A stretch of DNA of 64,000 bases from Modicisalibacter tunisiensis (GCF_020148005.1 NZ_JAGXFD010000001.1:255071-319070), one strand, 5' to 3'. Shown: positions 8,708-19,993, counted from the stretch's first letter. Notes: a model not told the origin generated them from the letters alone. Numbers and translations: made by a program.

Positions 8708-9531
8708 GAATCGGATGACATCTCGTCTGATGGGTGATCCGCGCCGCCCGCGGCGCCATCATCGACGTCGCTGTCTGCTGGGCGGGCGCGTGCGGCCAGG
8801 CGTGCCTCGAGATCGGCGAAGCTCAGGCCCGTCCGCGCGGACGCCGTCCCGGCGTGTCGGGTATCGTCGGCCGTCCCGGCCGTCGGGTCGTGCATTGTGC
8901 CGGTTTCCCCGGCCTCTGTCGCCGGGGCGCCGCTCGGCGGCGTGTCCCCGGCCTCGCTTGATTCAGCCCCGTTCGATCCAGCATAGCCGGATTCCTCGCC
9001 GAGCTCGACGTCCTGCAGCGCATGCATCGGCGGCAGCGCATCCAGGGTCTTGAGGCCGAAGTCGTCGAGAAACTGCCGGGTGGTGGCATAGACCGCCGGT
9101 CGCCCCGGCACGTCGCGATGGCCGACCACGCGGATCCAGCCGCGCTCGCTCAGGGTACGCATGATCGAACCGCTCACCGAGACCCCGCGCACTTCCTCGA
9201 TGTCGCCCCGGGTCACCGGCTGACGGTAGGCGATCAGCGCCAGGGTCTCGAGCAGCGCCCGCGAGTAGCGCTGGGGCCGCTCGTCCCACAGCCGCGCCAC
9301 CCAGGGCGACAGGCGCCGCCGGATGCGCAGCTGGTAGCCCGAGGCTGACTCGAGCAGTTCCAGCGCGCCCTCGGTCAGGCGTGTCTCGAGGCGCGCCAGG
9401 GCCTCGCGCAGTTCGCGACGCGGCGGGCGTTCGTGATCGTCGAACACCTCGGCGAGCCGCTCCAGCGACAGCGGCTCGCCGGCCGCCAGCAGTGTCGCCT
9501 CGAGAATCTCGTCCAGCCGGGTTTCACTCAT
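8704..9531 (-). CDS. scpB: Segregation and condensation protein B
   Basis: ScpB is the winged-helix dimer (kite) subunit that binds ScpA in SMC-ScpAB type condensin. Starting at the ATG at 9531 gives 275 residues; this start overlaps the end of scpA by eight bases and begins the conserved [20 protein letters not shown] region. Two winged-helix domains cover roughly residues 1-165 with the [17 protein letters not shown] motif of the family. The last 100 residues are an acidic, low-complexity extension rich in D, T, A and G and probably disordered; such tails vary widely in length. Confidence 0.93.
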   Translation of the reverse strand: MSETRLDEILEATLLAAGEPLSLERLAEVFDDHERPPRRELREALARLETRLTEGALELLESASGYQLRIRRRLSPWVARLWDERPQRYSRALLETLALIAYRQPVTRGDIEEVRGVSVSGSIMRTLSERGWIRVVGHRDVPGRPAVYATTRQFLDDFGLKTLDALPPMHALQDVELGEESGYAGSNGAESSEAGDTPPSGAPATEAGETGTMHDPTAGTADDTRHAGTASARTGLSFADLEARLAARARPADSDVDDGAAGGADHPSDEMSSDS

Positions 9532-10498
9532 CGGGGCTCTCCTCGAAGGCGCTCTCTTCAAAGGCCCTCTCGCCGTGCTCGTCGTCCCATTCGTCGTTCG
9601 CCGTGTCACCGGTCTCCCCGCCCTGCCGGGCGCGCACGTGGATCGGCGACAGGGGCGCATTCTGGACGATCTCGATCAGCGCCTCCTTGGCCAGCTCGAG
9701 AATCGCCATGAAGGTCACCACCACCCCGGCGCGCCCCTCCTCGAGCGTGAACAGCGACTCGAAGGCCACGAAACGCTCATGGTCCAGGGCCGCCATGATG
9801 CGCAGCATGCGCTCGCGGGTCGACAGCACCTCGCGGCTGACGGTGTGCGCCTGGGTCAGCTCGGCCCGCCGGAGGATGCCGGCCAGCGCCCCGAGCAGCT
9901 CGTCGAGCCCCACTTCGGGATGCACCACCCGGGTCTCGAGCGGCGGCAGCGCCGCCCGGGCGGGGAACCAGTCGCGCCCCTGACGCGGCAGCTCGTCGAG
10001 CGATTCGGCGGCATTCTTGAGGCGCTCGTATTCCTGCAGGCGGCGGATCAGCTCGGCGCGCGGGTCCGCCTCGTCATCCTCGGCATCGCCCCTGGGCGGG
10101 CGCGGCAGCAGCGTGCGCGACTTGATCTCGGCGAGCATCGCCGCCATCAGCAGGTACTCGCCGGCCAGGTCGATCTCCAGCGCCTTCATCAGCTCCACGT
10201 ACTCGATGTACTGGCGCGTGATCGCTGCCACGTCGATGGCGAGGATATCCAGGTTCTGGCGACGGATCAGGTAGAGCAGCAGGTCGAGCGGCCCCTCGAA
10301 GGTCTCGAGAAACACCCGCAGCGCCTCCGGCGGGATGTAGAGATCCTCCGGCAGCTCGCGCAGCGGCTCGCCGGCGACCCGCGCCAGCACCGTCTCGACG
10401 CCCTCGGCCCCGGTGCCGCCCGCGGCTTGGGGCGCGACGTCCTGAAGGGAGTCGGAAGGAGCCTGGGAGGCGTCCTGGAGAGAATCACTGGCCGTCAT
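9524..10498 (-). CDS. scpA: Segregation and condensation protein A
   Basis: ScpA is the kleisin that bridges the SMC heads. The ATG at 10498, with an AGGA box nearby, gives 324 residues; an alternative start twelve codons upstream is possible. After an acidic, glutamine-rich N-terminus of about 55 residues comes the kleisin N-domain (FEGPLDLLLYLIRRQNLDI), then a variable middle, then the C-terminal winged helix with TFMAILELAKE. It heads the scpA-scpB-rluB operon. Confidence 0.94.
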   Translation of the reverse strand: MTASDSLQDASQAPSDSLQDVAPQAAGGTGAEGVETVLARVAGEPLRELPEDLYIPPEALRVFLETFEGPLDLLLYLIRRQNLDILAIDVAAITRQYIEYVELMKALEIDLAGEYLLMAAMLAEIKSRTLLPRPPRGDAEDDEADPRAELIRRLQEYERLKNAAESLDELPRQGRDWFPARAALPPLETRVVHPEVGLDELLGALAGILRRAELTQAHTVSREVLSTRERMLRIMAALDHERFVAFESLFTLEEGRAGVVVTFMAILELAKEALIEIVQNAPLSPIHVRARQGGETGDTANDEWDDEHGERAFEESAFEESPDE

Positions 10499-10572
10499 GG
10501 GGGTCCTCGTTCGCCGAACCGGGCAGTCTACCAAGGCCGAGCCACGGAAACATCCTTGCCGGCTTCGCGCCC

Positions 10573-10737
10573 AGGGCTATCGCAGTTGGCGTTGTCGGCT
10601 CGGGACTGATCCGTCGACAGGCCTGCGAGGGGGCGCTGTGACCCCCTCCCTGGGCGCTACCGACGCCATCCCTGGCGTCGGACCCCCTCTGCGACCTGTC
10701 CCCGGCGCCCCTCGTCATGCCTAACTGCGATCGCCCT
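10573..10737. repeat. MITE-like element with 15-bp terminal inverted repeats
   Basis: AGGGCTATCGCAGTT at 10573-10587 is matched, 14 of 15, by the reverse complement of 10723-10737 (AGGGCGATCGCAGTT). The unit is about 165 bp, noncoding, and holds an inner perfect 8-bp hairpin, CGACGCCA-TCCC-TGGCGTCG, at 10661-10680, flanked by short runs of GGGGG/CCCCC. It fills the gap between scpA and radD. Ends like these suggest a non-autonomous mobile repeat. Confidence 0.6.
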
Positions 10738-10756
10738 AGCTTCGCTCCCCGGCCCG

Positions 10757-12574
10757 TCACACCTCGGTGCCGGCGGGGGCCGCCGTGCGGTAGCGCCCGG
10801 TATAGTCGAACAGCTTCTCGCGCACCTGCCAGTAGCGGCCGACGCGCCGCCCCACCACGAAGTCCGGCGCCTTGAGCCGGCGCTCGCCGTCGATCACCGC
10901 CTCGGGCGTCTCCGGCCGCCAGTCGCTGCCCGGGGCACGCAGGTGCTCGCGCAGGAAGGCGGCGGCGAAGGCCCGCCGCTGGGCCGGCGTCTCGAGCGCA
11001 AACCACTCGTCCAGCGTCGCGCCGTCCTCGTCGTGATAGGTCACCTTCAGGCGCGGCAGCCCACGGCCGTTGGTGACCGCGGCCAGCTGCATGCCCGAGA
11101 CCCGCAGCACCCGGGCATCCTTGAGCTTGAGCGCGTCGCGCAGCTTGTCGTCGGGGTCGACCAGCCGCGCCCCGCAGCCGTGGCAGGTCCGCGCGGCGAT
11201 GTCGTTCTCGGCGCCGCACTGCTCGCAGGTCTTGAAGCGAAAACGGAACGCGCACTGCTCCATCGCCGGCCTTGCCGGTTGTGACGTTGTGTCGTTCGCG
11301 CGGGGATGGGCGCTATCAACAAGCCCCTGGCAGCGCCGGCCGTAGTGCTCGATCACCAGGTCGCCGTCGCGCTTGCCCCAGAACAGGTTGGCGTGGCCGC
11401 ACTCGGGACACTCGACCTGGACCGGCTCGGCGTCGGAATCGGGCCGCGGCGCACCGACCTCCGGCGCGTAGAGATCCCAGGGGTTGCCGGCGTAGTCGAG
11501 GATCAGGCAATCCGTCTTGCCCGGCGCCAGGCGCAGGCCGCGGCCGACGATCTGCTGGTACAGGCTCACCGACTCGGTGGGCCGCAGGATGGCGATCAGA
11601 TCGACATGGGGCGCGTCGAAGCCGGTGGTCAGCACCGCCACATTGACCAGATACTTGAGCCGCTGCGCCTTGAAGGCTTCGATGAGCCGGGTACGCTCGT
11701 GCGAGGGCGTGGCACCGGTAAGCAGCGCCGCCTCGGCATCGGGCAGATAGCCCAGGACCTCCTCGGCGTGGGCCACCGTGGCGGCGAAGATCATCACCCC
11801 GCGCCGCTCGCGGGCACGCTCGACGACCTCGGCGACGATCGTCGGCGTCGCCCGGTGACCGCTGACCACGCGATTGAGCTCCGCCTCGGCGAAGACGCCG
11901 CGCGAACCGGGGGTCAGTCGCGAGAAATCGTAGCGCTCGACAGCGGCGTCGATGCGCCGCGGCTCGGCCAGATAGCCCTGCTTGACCATCAGCCGCAGCG
12001 GCTGCTCGAACACGCAGTCGCGGAAGAAGCAGTCCGCCTCGCCGCGCACCATGCCGTGATGATGGCGGTGGTAGATGAAGCCCTGGCCCAGGCGGTACGG
12101 CGTGGCGGTCAGGCCCAGCACCTTGAGGCGCGGGTTGGCGGCGCGGAAATGCGCGATCACCCGCCGATAGCCGGCGTCCTTGTCCGGCGAGACGCGATGG
12201 CACTCGTCGATCACCAGCAGGGTGAAATCCCCCACCGCGAAGGCCTCGAGGTTGCGCACCACCGACTGCACCGAGCCGAAAACCACCTGCCGCGCGGCCT
12301 CCTTGCGGCCCAGCCCGGCGCTGAAGATGTCGGCCTCGAGACCGTAGGCCCGGTACTTGGCGTGATTCTGCTCGACCAGCTCGCGCACATGGGCCAGCAC
12401 CAGCACCCGGCCCCGTGCCAGGCGCGCCAGCTCGGCGATCACCAGCGACTTGCCGCTGCCGGTGGGCAGCACCACCACCGCCGGGTCGTCGCCGGCACGA
12501 AAGTGCTCGACCACGCGCGCCACGGCCTGGCGCTGGTAGGGGCGCAGCGTCGGCACGTCGGGGCGGTCACTCAT
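10757..12574 (-). CDS. radD: DEAD/DEAH-box helicase, RadD (YejH) type
   Basis: A superfamily 2 helicase-like ATPase of 605 residues, close in length to E. coli RadD, which aids recombination and SSB-linked repair. Walker A LPTGSGKS is at 36-43, the motif II DECH at 123-126, then [10 protein letters not shown], and motif [15 protein letters not shown] in the second RecA domain. Two cysteine pairs groups follow: CPECG and, further on, CEQCG...CHGCG, giving the C-terminal zinc ribbon seen in RadD. Monocistronic and divergent from the zinc-ribbon gene. Confidence 0.87.
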   Translation of the reverse strand: MSDRPDVPTLRPYQRQAVARVVEHFRAGDDPAVVVLPTGSGKSLVIAELARLARGRVLVLAHVRELVEQNHAKYRAYGLEADIFSAGLGRKEAARQVVFGSVQSVVRNLEAFAVGDFTLLVIDECHRVSPDKDAGYRRVIAHFRAANPRLKVLGLTATPYRLGQGFIYHRHHHGMVRGEADCFFRDCVFEQPLRLMVKQGYLAEPRRIDAAVERYDFSRLTPGSRGVFAEAELNRVVSGHRATPTIVAEVVERARERRGVMIFAATVAHAEEVLGYLPDAEAALLTGATPSHERTRLIEAFKAQRLKYLVNVAVLTTGFDAPHVDLIAILRPTESVSLYQQIVGRGLRLAPGKTDCLILDYAGNPWDLYAPEVGAPRPDSDAEPVQVECPECGHANLFWGKRDGDLVIEHYGRRCQGLVDSAHPRANDTTSQPARPAMEQCAFRFRFKTCEQCGAENDIAARTCHGCGARLVDPDDKLRDALKLKDARVLRVSGMQLAAVTNGRGLPRLKVTYHDEDGATLDEWFALETPAQRRAFAAAFLREHLRAPGSDWRPETPEAVIDGERRLKAPDFVVGRRVGRYWQVREKLFDYTGRYRTAAPAGTEV

Positions 12575-12638
12575 GCCGAGGCCTCCTCGCCGACAATGCC
12601 CTCCCGGCCTGCCGGAGAGGATTCCCCGGACACGAGAG

Positions 12639-12668
12639 TTGAAGAAACGGACAACGACCCGACATACT
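12639..12668 (+). promoter_or_regulatory. Possible promoter of zinc-ribbon gene
   Basis: TTGAAG at 12639-12644 and CATACT at 12663-12668 are 18 bases apart in the radD/zinc-ribbon divergent gap. The -10 match is only four of six, so this is a weak call. Confidence 0.3.
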
Positions 12669-12743
12669 TATGTACACCTCGGCGGCCGACAGGGACGTCG
12701 CCGGCCCTGTCTTCGCCCACATCGCAAGAGGAGATGGCCCACC

Positions 12744-12980
12744 ATGAAAGCACCCACCGGTCCCGAATGCCCCGTCTGCGGCAGTCGCGAAAAGCGCTTC
12801 CCGCCGGGGCGCGAGGGGCAGTATCACGTCTTCTGCGACAACTGCGACCATGACTTCGGTCGCTACGACCAGTTGATCGGCCAGTTCCGCCACATCCTCG
12901 ACGATCTCGAGCACCAGCTGGGCATCGACGACGCCTCGCCGCGCTCGACCCCCGAGTCGTCCGACGCCCCGCCGCGCTGA
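12744..12980 (+). CDS. Small zinc-ribbon protein of unknown function
   Basis: A 78-residue protein with two CxxC knuckles, CPVCG at residues 9-13 and CDNCD at 31-35, about 18 residues apart, which should bind one zinc ion. The remainder is a helical segment (FGRYDQLIGQFRHILDDLEHQLG) and a disordered S/P-rich tail. The ATG at 12744 follows AAGAGGAG at 12726-12733; a nearby ATG at 12733 is in another frame. A strong terminator follows. It may be a nucleic-acid or protein adaptor; function unknown. Confidence 0.75.
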   Translation: MKAPTGPECPVCGSREKRFPPGREGQYHVFCDNCDHDFGRYDQLIGQFRHILDDLEHQLGIDDASPRSTPESSDAPPR

Positions 12981-13010
12981 CGACCGCGGCACCGCCGCCA
13001 GCACAACGTC

Positions 13011-13040
13011 AAGGCCGCAGCCCGGAGGCTGCGGCCTTTT
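13011..13040. terminator. Rho-independent terminator between zinc-ribbon gene and purL
   Basis: AAGGCCGCAGCC pairs with GGCTGCGGCCTT around CGGA, followed by a T-run on the plus strand and mirrored by AA on the minus strand. It can serve both the zinc-ribbon gene (+) and purL (-), which converge here. Confidence 0.9.
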
Positions 13041-13062
13041 CGTGGCTGACGCGGTCCGGGGA

Positions 13063-16000
13063 TCAGCCCACCCAGACCCGTGCGTTGCGGAACAGCCGCA
13101 TCCAGGCGCCGTCGCGGGTCCACTCGCCCGGGCGCCAGGAGTTGGTGACCGCCCGCGCCACGCGCTCGGGGTGCGGCATCATGATGGTCACACGGCCATC
13201 GGGCGTGGTGAGACCGGTGACGCCGGACGGCGAGCCGTTGGGGTTGGCCGGGTAGTGGGTGGTCACCTGACCGTAGTTGTCGACATAGCGCAGGGCGACC
13301 TGACCGTTGCCCTGCATGGCCCGCAGGTGGCCGCTGTCGCGGAACTCGGCGCGCCCTTCGCCATGGGCCACGGCGATCGGCAGCCGTGAGCCTTCCATGC
13401 CGGCCAGCAGGATCGACGGACTCTGCTCGACCCGCACCATCGAGACGCGTGCCTCGAACTGCTCGGACTCGTTGCGCACGAAGCGCGGCCAGCTCTCGGC
13501 CCCGGGGATCAGCTCCTTGAGCTGGGAGAGCATCTGGCAGCCGTTGCACACGCCCAGCGCGAAGCTGTCGTCGCGCGCGAAGAAGTCCGCGAACTGCGCC
13601 CGCGCCCGCTCGTTGAACCGCACCGACTTGGCCCAGCCGCCGCCGGCGCCCAGCACGTCACCGTAGGAGAAACCACCGCAGGCGACCAGCCCCTTCATGG
13701 TGGCCAGGTCGACGCGCCCGGCCAGGATGTCGCTCATGTGCACGTCGAACGTCTCGAAGCCGGCCCTGTCGAAGGCCGCGGCCATCTCGACATGGCCGTT
13801 GACGCCCTGCTCGCGAAGGATCGCCATGCGCGGGCGGGCGGTGTTGACGAACGGCGCGGTCACGTCCTCGTCGACGGCGAAGGTCGGCTCCGCGCACAGG
13901 CCCGGATCGCGCAGGTCGAGCAGGTTGTCGAACTCGGCCTTGGCGCAGTCGGGATTGTCGCGCAGCGCCTGCAGCCGGTAGCTGGTCTCGGCCCAGGTCC
14001 GCTGCGCCAGCGCACGGGTGGTCTCGAGCAGCGGCTCCTCGAACAGCGTGACGCGGACCTGGTCGTCGTAGCGCGGCCGGGCGATGACCCCGCAGGTCTC
14101 GATGCCGGCGGCGGCGAACTGCGCCAGCACGAACTCGGTGTCCTGGCGGTTGACCTGAATGACCGCACCGAGCTCCTCGGCGAACAGTGCGCCGGGCGCC
14201 GCATAGGCGTCGTCGATCAGCCAGTCGAGCTTGATCTCCAGTCCGCCGCGCCCGGCGAAGGCCATCTCCAGCAGGGTCACCAGCAGGCCGCCGTCGCTGC
14301 GGTCGTGATAGGCCAGCAGCTTGCCGTCGGCGTTGAGTCCCTGGATGACCGTGAAGAACGCCTTGAGATCCTCGGCGTCGTCGAGATCCGGGCACGCGTC
14401 GCCCACCTGGCCGTAGACCTGGGCCAGCGCCGAGCCGCCCAGGCGATTGCGGCCGCCGCCCAGGTCGATCAGGATCAGGTCGCTCTCGTCCTGGTCGAGG
14501 CGCAGCTGCGGCGTCAGCGTCTTCAGCGCGTCGGTGACGGGGGCGAAGCCGGTGACGTTCAGCGTCAGCGGCGCGGTGACCATCTTGTCCTCGGCGGCGT
14601 CGCCCTCGCCGGCCTGCCAGGCGGTGCGCATGGACATCGAGTCCTTGCCCACCGGCACGGCGATGCCCAGTGCCGGGCAGAGTTCCATGCCCACCGCGTG
14701 GACGGCATCAAACAGCGCCTGGTTTTCGCCGGGATGATCGGCGGCGCTCATCCAGTTGGCGGAGAGCCGGACCTTGCCCAGCGCCGCGATCGGTGCCGCC
14801 GCCAGGTTGGTGATCGTCTCGGCCACCGCCAGCCGGGCGCTGGCGGCCGGGTCGATCAGCGCCACCGGCGGCCGCTCGCCCATCGCCATCGCCTCGCCGG
14901 CGTGGGTGTCGAATGCGGCCGTGGTCACCGCGCAGTCGGCCACCGGCACCTGCCAGGGGCCGACCATCTGGTCGCGGGCCACCATGCCGGTGATCGAGCG
15001 GTCGCCGATGGTGATCAAAAAGCTCTTGGAGGCCACCGCCGGCAGGCGCAGCACGCGATCCAGCGCCTCGCGCAGATCGAGGTTGTCGAAGTCGGCGCCG
15101 GGCATCGGCCGCGCCTCGCGCTCGAAGCGGCGCTGCATCTTGGGCGGCTTGCCGAACAGCACGCTCATCGGCAGGTCCACCGGCAGGCTGTCGAAGTGGC
15201 CGTCGTGGACGCGCAGGTGATGGGCCTCGGTGGCCTCGCCGACCACCGCGTAGGGGCAGCGCTCGCGTTGGCACAGCGCATCGAAGGTCTCGAGGTCCTC
15301 GGCCGCCACCGCCAGCACGTAGCGCTCCTGGGCCTCGTTGCACCAGATCTCCAGCGGGCTCATGCCCGGCTCGGCGTTGGGCACGTCGCGCAGCTCGAAG
15401 CGCCCGCCGCGGCCGCCGTCCTTGACCAGCTCGGGCAGCGCATTGGACAGCCCGCCGGCGCCGACGTCATGGATGAAGGCGATGGGGTTGCCCTCGCCCA
15501 GCGCCCAGCAGCGGTCGATGACTTCCTGGGCACGGCGCTCGATCTCGGGGTTGTCGCGCTGCACCGAGGCGAAGTCGAGATCCTCGCTGGAGCTGCCGGA
15601 GGCCATGGACGAGGCCGCGCCGCCGCCCAGACCGATCAGCATCGCCGGGCCGCCCATCACGATCAGCCGGGCGCCGACGGGGATCTCGCCCTTCTCGACG
15701 TGCGGCGCGCGGATGTTGCCGTAGCCGCCGGCGAGCATGACCGGCTTGTGGTAGCCGCGCCGCTCGATGCCGTCGGGCCCCACCGCGTCCTGCTCGTAGG
15801 TGCGGAAGTAGCCGTTGAGGTTGGGGCGGCCGAACTCGTTGTTGAACGCCGCGCCGCCGATCGGCGCCTCGAGCATGATCGCCAGCGCCGACTGGATGCG
15901 CTCGGGCTTGCCGTAGTCGAAGGCCTCCCAGGGCTGGACGAACTCGGGGATGCGCAGGTTGGAGACCGCGAAGCCGGTCAGCCCCGCCTTGGGCTTGCCG

Positions 16001-16989
16001 CCGCGGCCGGTGGCGCCCTCGTCGCGGATCTCGCCGCCCGAGCCGGTGGCCGCGCCGGGATGGGGGGCGATCGCCGTGGGGTGGTTGTGGGTCTCCACCT
16101 TCATCAGGATGTGGATCGGCTCGCGAGTCGCCGCGTAGCGCGCCTCGCTGTCGCCCAGCCGCGGCGCGGCGAAGAAGCGCCCCGCCTCGCAGCCCTCGAT
16201 CACCGCCGCGTTGTCGCTGTAGGCGGAGAGGATGCCGTCCGGCGCGTGCTGGTGCGTATTGCGGATCATCTGGAACAGCGAATGCGGCTGCACCTCGCCG
16301 TCGATGGTCCACTCGGCGTTGAAGATCTTGTGCCGGCAATGCTCGGAGTTGGCCTGGGCGAACATCATCAGCTCGACGTCGCTGGGGTTGCGCTCCAGAT
16401 TCCGGAACGCCTCGACCAGGTAGTCGATCTCGTCGTCGGCCAGCGCCAGGCCCAGCGCGGCATTGGCCTCGGCCAGGGCCGCGCGGCCGCCACCGAGCAC
16501 ATCCACCTGGCCCAGCGGTGCGGGCGCGTGATGCGCGAACAGCTTGACCGCGTCCGTGGCGTTGGCCAGGACCGTTTCGGTCATGCGGTCATGCAGGGTC
16601 GCGACGATCGACTCGAAGGCCGCCTCGCTGAGCACGCCCTCCAGCCGCACGCGATAGGCGATGCCGCGCTCGATGCGGCGGACCTTGTCCAGGCCGCAGT
16701 TGCGGGCGATGTCGGTGGCCTTGGACGACCACGGCGAGATGGTGCCCAGGCGAGGCACGACCAGGAACAGGTGGCCGGTACGCGGTGTTTCCGCCTCGTC
16801 CCGGGCACCATAGGTCAGCAGGCTGTCGAGCACCTCGCGTTCGCGGGCGTCCAGCTCTCCGTCGAGGTCCGCGAAGTGGACGTACTCGGCGTGCAGCGAG
16901 TCGACCTCGGGGACCCGCTCGCGCAGGGTGCTGAGCAGCTTGGCATGGCGGAAAGCGGAAAGGGCGGGCGCTCCTCGCAGTTCGAGCAT
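13063..16989 (-). CDS. purL: Phosphoribosylformylglycinamidine synthase
   Basis: The large single-chain PurL converts FGAR plus glutamine and ATP to FGAM in purine synthesis. At 1308 residues it is full length. Domains in order: an N-terminal PurS-like domain, linker, the two AIRS-like synthase halves ([13 protein letters not shown] near residue 290 is the ATP/substrate region), and a C-terminal class I glutamine amidotransferase with nucleophile Cys1148 (GVCNGCQML) and His1273/Glu1275 (PHPE). Divergent from mltF, as in enterics and pseudomonads. Nothing unusual. Confidence 0.98.
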   Translation of the reverse strand: MLELRGAPALSAFRHAKLLSTLRERVPEVDSLHAEYVHFADLDGELDAREREVLDSLLTYGARDEAETPRTGHLFLVVPRLGTISPWSSKATDIARNCGLDKVRRIERGIAYRVRLEGVLSEAAFESIVATLHDRMTETVLANATDAVKLFAHHAPAPLGQVDVLGGGRAALAEANAALGLALADDEIDYLVEAFRNLERNPSDVELMMFAQANSEHCRHKIFNAEWTIDGEVQPHSLFQMIRNTHQHAPDGILSAYSDNAAVIEGCEAGRFFAAPRLGDSEARYAATREPIHILMKVETHNHPTAIAPHPGAATGSGGEIRDEGATGRGGKPKAGLTGFAVSNLRIPEFVQPWEAFDYGKPERIQSALAIMLEAPIGGAAFNNEFGRPNLNGYFRTYEQDAVGPDGIERRGYHKPVMLAGGYGNIRAPHVEKGEIPVGARLIVMGGPAMLIGLGGGAASSMASGSSSEDLDFASVQRDNPEIERRAQEVIDRCWALGEGNPIAFIHDVGAGGLSNALPELVKDGGRGGRFELRDVPNAEPGMSPLEIWCNEAQERYVLAVAAEDLETFDALCQRERCPYAVVGEATEAHHLRVHDGHFDSLPVDLPMSVLFGKPPKMQRRFEREARPMPGADFDNLDLREALDRVLRLPAVASKSFLITIGDRSITGMVARDQMVGPWQVPVADCAVTTAAFDTHAGEAMAMGERPPVALIDPAASARLAVAETITNLAAAPIAALGKVRLSANWMSAADHPGENQALFDAVHAVGMELCPALGIAVPVGKDSMSMRTAWQAGEGDAAEDKMVTAPLTLNVTGFAPVTDALKTLTPQLRLDQDESDLILIDLGGGRNRLGGSALAQVYGQVGDACPDLDDAEDLKAFFTVIQGLNADGKLLAYHDRSDGGLLVTLLEMAFAGRGGLEIKLDWLIDDAYAAPGALFAEELGAVIQVNRQDTEFVLAQFAAAGIETCGVIARPRYDDQVRVTLFEEPLLETTRALAQRTWAETSYRLQALRDNPDCAKAEFDNLLDLRDPGLCAEPTFAVDEDVTAPFVNTARPRMAILREQGVNGHVEMAAAFDRAGFETFDVHMSDILAGRVDLATMKGLVACGGFSYGDVLGAGGGWAKSVRFNERARAQFADFFARDDSFALGVCNGCQMLSQLKELIPGAESWPRFVRNESEQFEARVSMVRVEQSPSILLAGMEGSRLPIAVAHGEGRAEFRDSGHLRAMQGNGQVALRYVDNYGQVTTHYPANPNGSPSGVTGLTTPDGRVTIMMPHPERVARAVTNSWRPGEWTRDGAWMRLFRNARVWVG

Positions 16990-17165
16990 GTCGAAAGAAG
17001 CCTCTGAAGAAAGCCGAAAGATGGTGGCCGCGGCGGCGGCAATGAGCGCCCATGATACTGGAAAGGGAAGATATCGAGAAATCCGCGGCTGCGTGGAAAG
17101 GCTCGAGATGACAGTTTCCCGACCGCCGGGTATGGTGGGCCGTCCACTGTAACCGACTGCAACAC

Positions 17166-18623
17166 ATGCTCCAGGCTTTCGCTCGCCACCCGCGCCGTAC
17201 TGCGCTGGCCGGGCTGGGTGCCCTGCTGCTGGGCTGGCCCGCCCGGCAGGCGCCGCCCGACGCTGCCCTGCTCGCGGCGATTCGTGGCCGCGACTTCCTG
17301 CAGGTGGCCACCCGCAACACCCCGACCACCTACTACCAGGGGCGCCAGGGGCCGACCGGCTTCGAGTTCGAGCTGGCGCGGCGCTTCGCGGACCGGCTGG
17401 GGGTCAGCCTGGCACTCGACAGCGACGGCAACATCGGCGACGTGCTCTCGGCGGTGCGCGACGGCGACGCCGACCTGGGGGCGGCCGCCCTGCCGCTGGA
17501 CCCGAGCCTGCCCGGCGTGAACTTCAGTCGCGCGATCATGACGCTGCAGCCGCTGGTGGTCTATCGGCGCGGCTTGGCGCCGATCGACACGCCCGAGGAC
17601 CTGATCGGCCACTCCATCGGCGTGATCAAGGGCTCGGGGGCCGGTCTGGTGCTGCGCGAGCTGCAGTCCCGGCTGACGAAACTGAGCTGGAAGGAATCCG
17701 CGGACCTCGAGGTGGCCGACCTGCTGAGCATGGTGGAAAACGGCGAGCTGGACGCGGCGGTGATCTACGCGCACCAGTTCAAGCTCAACCGCCTGTTCTT
17801 CCCCGGGGTGGAAAACGGCTTTTTGATCGGCGACCCGCTGAGCCTGGCCTGGGCCCTGCCCGCCCGCGGCGGCCTGGCCCTGCTGCGCCGGGTCAATGCC
17901 TTCCTCGACGCCATGCAGGGCAGCGGCACGCTGGACACCCTGATCAATCGCTACTTCGGCCACGACGACTACCTGGAATACGTCGGCGCCCGCACCTTCA
18001 TCCAGCAGGCCAACCAGCGTCTCGACGACTACAAGGACGACTTCGTCGCCGCCGCCAAGGACACCGGCTTCGACTGGAAGCTGCTCGCCGCCCTGGGCTA
18101 CCAGGAGTCCCACTGGAAGCCCCGGGCCACCTCGCCGACCGGCGTGCGCGGCCTGATGATGCTCACCGAACGTACCGCCCAGGAGGTGGGCATCGACAAC
18201 CGCCTCGACCCCGCCCAGAGCATCGAGGGCGGCGCCCGCTACCTGCGCGAGATGGAACAGCGCCTGCAGCCCGAGATCCAGGGCCAGGACCGCCTGTGGA
18301 TGGCGCTGGCCGCCTACAACGTCGGCCTGGGGCATCTCTACGATGCCCAGAAGATCGCCGACATGCGCGGCGACGACCCCTACGCCTGGCCCGACGTGCG
18401 CAAGGCCCTGCCCCTGCTGCAGAAGCGCGAGTGGTACAGCCAGGTCCGCCACGGCTACGCGCGGGGCGGCGAGCCGGTGATCTACGTGCGCAACATCCGC
18501 CGCTACTACGAGATTCTCAACTACATGGAGCGCAGCGAGCAGCAGTTCTTCCAGCTCAACCAGCGCGCGCCCGGCGACGCGGACACCCAGCAGCTGTTCG
18601 ACGTGGTGCCGCCGGTCCTGTAG
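17166..18623 (+). CDS. mltF: Membrane-bound lytic murein transglycosylase F
   Basis: MltF cleaves peptidoglycan glycan strands to 1,6-anhydro products at the outer membrane. The 485-residue protein has a short hydrophobic N-terminus, an ABC solute-binding-type domain (about 45-270, regulatory) and a C-terminal SLT domain with catalytic Glu314 in GYQESHW, then GVRGLMML and AYNVGLGHL. No lipobox cysteine follows the hydrophobic segment, so anchoring would be by the uncleaved N-terminus or the protein is periplasmic. Divergent from purL, its usual partner. Confidence 0.94.
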   Translation: MLQAFARHPRRTALAGLGALLLGWPARQAPPDAALLAAIRGRDFLQVATRNTPTTYYQGRQGPTGFEFELARRFADRLGVSLALDSDGNIGDVLSAVRDGDADLGAAALPLDPSLPGVNFSRAIMTLQPLVVYRRGLAPIDTPEDLIGHSIGVIKGSGAGLVLRELQSRLTKLSWKESADLEVADLLSMVENGELDAAVIYAHQFKLNRLFFPGVENGFLIGDPLSLAWALPARGGLALLRRVNAFLDAMQGSGTLDTLINRYFGHDDYLEYVGARTFIQQANQRLDDYKDDFVAAAKDTGFDWKLLAALGYQESHWKPRATSPTGVRGLMMLTERTAQEVGIDNRLDPAQSIEGGARYLREMEQRLQPEIQGQDRLWMALAAYNVGLGHLYDAQKIADMRGDDPYAWPDVRKALPLLQKREWYSQVRHGYARGGEPVIYVRNIRRYYEILNYMERSEQQFFQLNQRAPGDADTQQLFDVVPPVL

Positions 18624-18626
18624 CAC

Positions 18627-19133
18627 TCATCCCGCGCCGCCTTCCGGCTCACGCCGCACGGCGAAGAAGTCCTGCATCAGCCGCCGCGCCCGGGTCGCCA
18701 GCACGCCGCCCTCCACCACCACCCGGTGATTGAACCACGGCTGGGCGAACAGGTTGGCGCGGGACTCCACCATGCCGGTCCGGGGCTCCGCGGCACCGTA
18801 CACCACGCGCGCCAGCCGCGCGTTGATGATCGCCCCGGTGCACATCAGGCAGGGCTCGAGCGTCACGTACAGGGTGCAGCCCTCCAGGCGATAGTTGGCG
18901 GCTCGCTCGGCGGCGGCGCGCAGCGCGCGAATCTCGGCATGGGCACTGGGATCGTGAGCGCCGACCGGGGCGTTGTAGCCGGCGCCGATCAGCTCGCCGA
19001 CGGCATCCACCACCACCGCCCCCACCGGCACCTCGTCGCGTGACAGCGCCTCGCGGGCCTGGTCCAGGGCACGGTGCATGTAGTAGGTGTCGCTGCGCAT
19101 GAACGGGGTCTCGGGTATCCTGTCGATGGACAT
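18627..19133 (-). CDS. tadA: tRNA-specific adenosine deaminase
   Basis: TadA deaminates A34 to inosine in tRNA-Arg(ACG). Zinc-site motifs HAEIRAL and PCLMCTGA (PCxxC) with the proton-shuttle Glu are intact. The 168-residue length counts from 19133; Met12 at 19100 aligns better with the E. coli N-terminus and may be the true start. Neither has a good ribosome site. Its stop is three bases from the mltF stop (convergent), and it is divergent from tesB with only some 24-57 bases between starts, so their promoters must overlap. Confidence 0.94.
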   Translation of the reverse strand: MSIDRIPETPFMRSDTYYMHRALDQAREALSRDEVPVGAVVVDAVGELIGAGYNAPVGAHDPSAHAEIRALRAAAERAANYRLEGCTLYVTLEPCLMCTGAIINARLARVVYGAAEPRTGMVESRANLFAQPWFNHRVVVEGGVLATRARRLMQDFFAVRREPEGGAG

Positions 19134-19157
19134 AGCTTACACGCCGGGAGAACACCC

Positions 19158-19970
19158 ATGACACACGCACTCGACGGCCTGGTCTCGCTGCTGGGCCTGG
19201 AGATGCTCGAGGAGAACCTGTTCCGGGGGCGCAGCCAGGATCTCGGCTTTCCCCAGCTGTTCGGCGGCCAGGTCCTCGGTCAGGCGCTCTCCGCCGCCAG
19301 CCAGACCGTCGACCCGGCACGCCGCGTGCATTCCCTGCACGGCTACTTCCTGCTCGCCGGCGACGCCCACCATCCGGTGATCTATCAGGTGGACCGGGTG
19401 CGCGACGGCGGCAGCTTCTCCACGCGCCGGGTCAGTGCCGTCCAGCACGGCCGCACGATCTTCTTCTGCAGCGCCTCCTTCCATGTCGACGAGCCCGGCT
19501 TCAGCCACCAGGCGCGCCGGCCCGACGTCGCCGATCCCGACACCCTGATCGCCGAGGGTGCCGAGCCCCAGCGCTTCGACGGCCATCCCGTGGAGTTCCT
19601 GCACCTGCCGGACGGCGAGCACGACGGCATGCCCACCCAGCGGCTGTGGTTCCGCCTGGCCGGCGAGCTGCCCGACGACGCCATCCTGCACCGCTACCTG
19701 CTGGCCTACAGCTCGGACTTCAACCTGCTGACCACCAGCCTGATCGGCCACGGCACCCGCTTCGGCGACCCGCGACTGCGCATCGCCAGCCTCGACCACG
19801 CCCTGTGGTTCCACCGTGACGCGCCGATCAACGACTGGCTGCTCTACGACATGGCAAGCCCCCGGGCCGGCGGCGCGCTCGGCTTCGCCCGCGGCAGCCT
19901 CTTCGACCGGAGTGGCCGGCTGGTCGCCTCGTCGGCACAGGAAGGGCTGGTGCGGCTCAAGGACGCCTGA
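19158..19970 (+). CDS. tesB: Acyl-CoA thioesterase II
   Basis: TesB hydrolyses medium- and long-chain acyl-CoA. The ATG at 19158 with GGGAGAA upstream gives 270 residues, somewhat shorter than E. coli TesB. The double-hotdog pattern is clear: FGGQVLGQALSAA near residue 35, RRVHSLHGYFL, and in the second half LLAYSSDFNLL with HALWFHRD, the end of the second hotdog. Followed by a strong hairpin. Confidence 0.94.
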   Translation: MTHALDGLVSLLGLEMLEENLFRGRSQDLGFPQLFGGQVLGQALSAASQTVDPARRVHSLHGYFLLAGDAHHPVIYQVDRVRDGGSFSTRRVSAVQHGRTIFFCSASFHVDEPGFSHQARRPDVADPDTLIAEGAEPQRFDGHPVEFLHLPDGEHDGMPTQRLWFRLAGELPDDAILHRYLLAYSSDFNLLTTSLIGHGTRFGDPRLRIASLDHALWFHRDAPINDWLLYDMASPRAGGALGFARGSLFDRSGRLVASSAQEGLVRLKDA

Positions 19971-19993
19971 CAGCGTCTTCCCTCCGAAACGCC

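Noticed and set aside
13738..17007. Long open frame of over 1000 codons on the plus strand opposite purL
   Set aside because: It is the antisense of purL, made open by high GC; composition (runs of H, R, G, Q) is not protein-like and purL is unambiguous.
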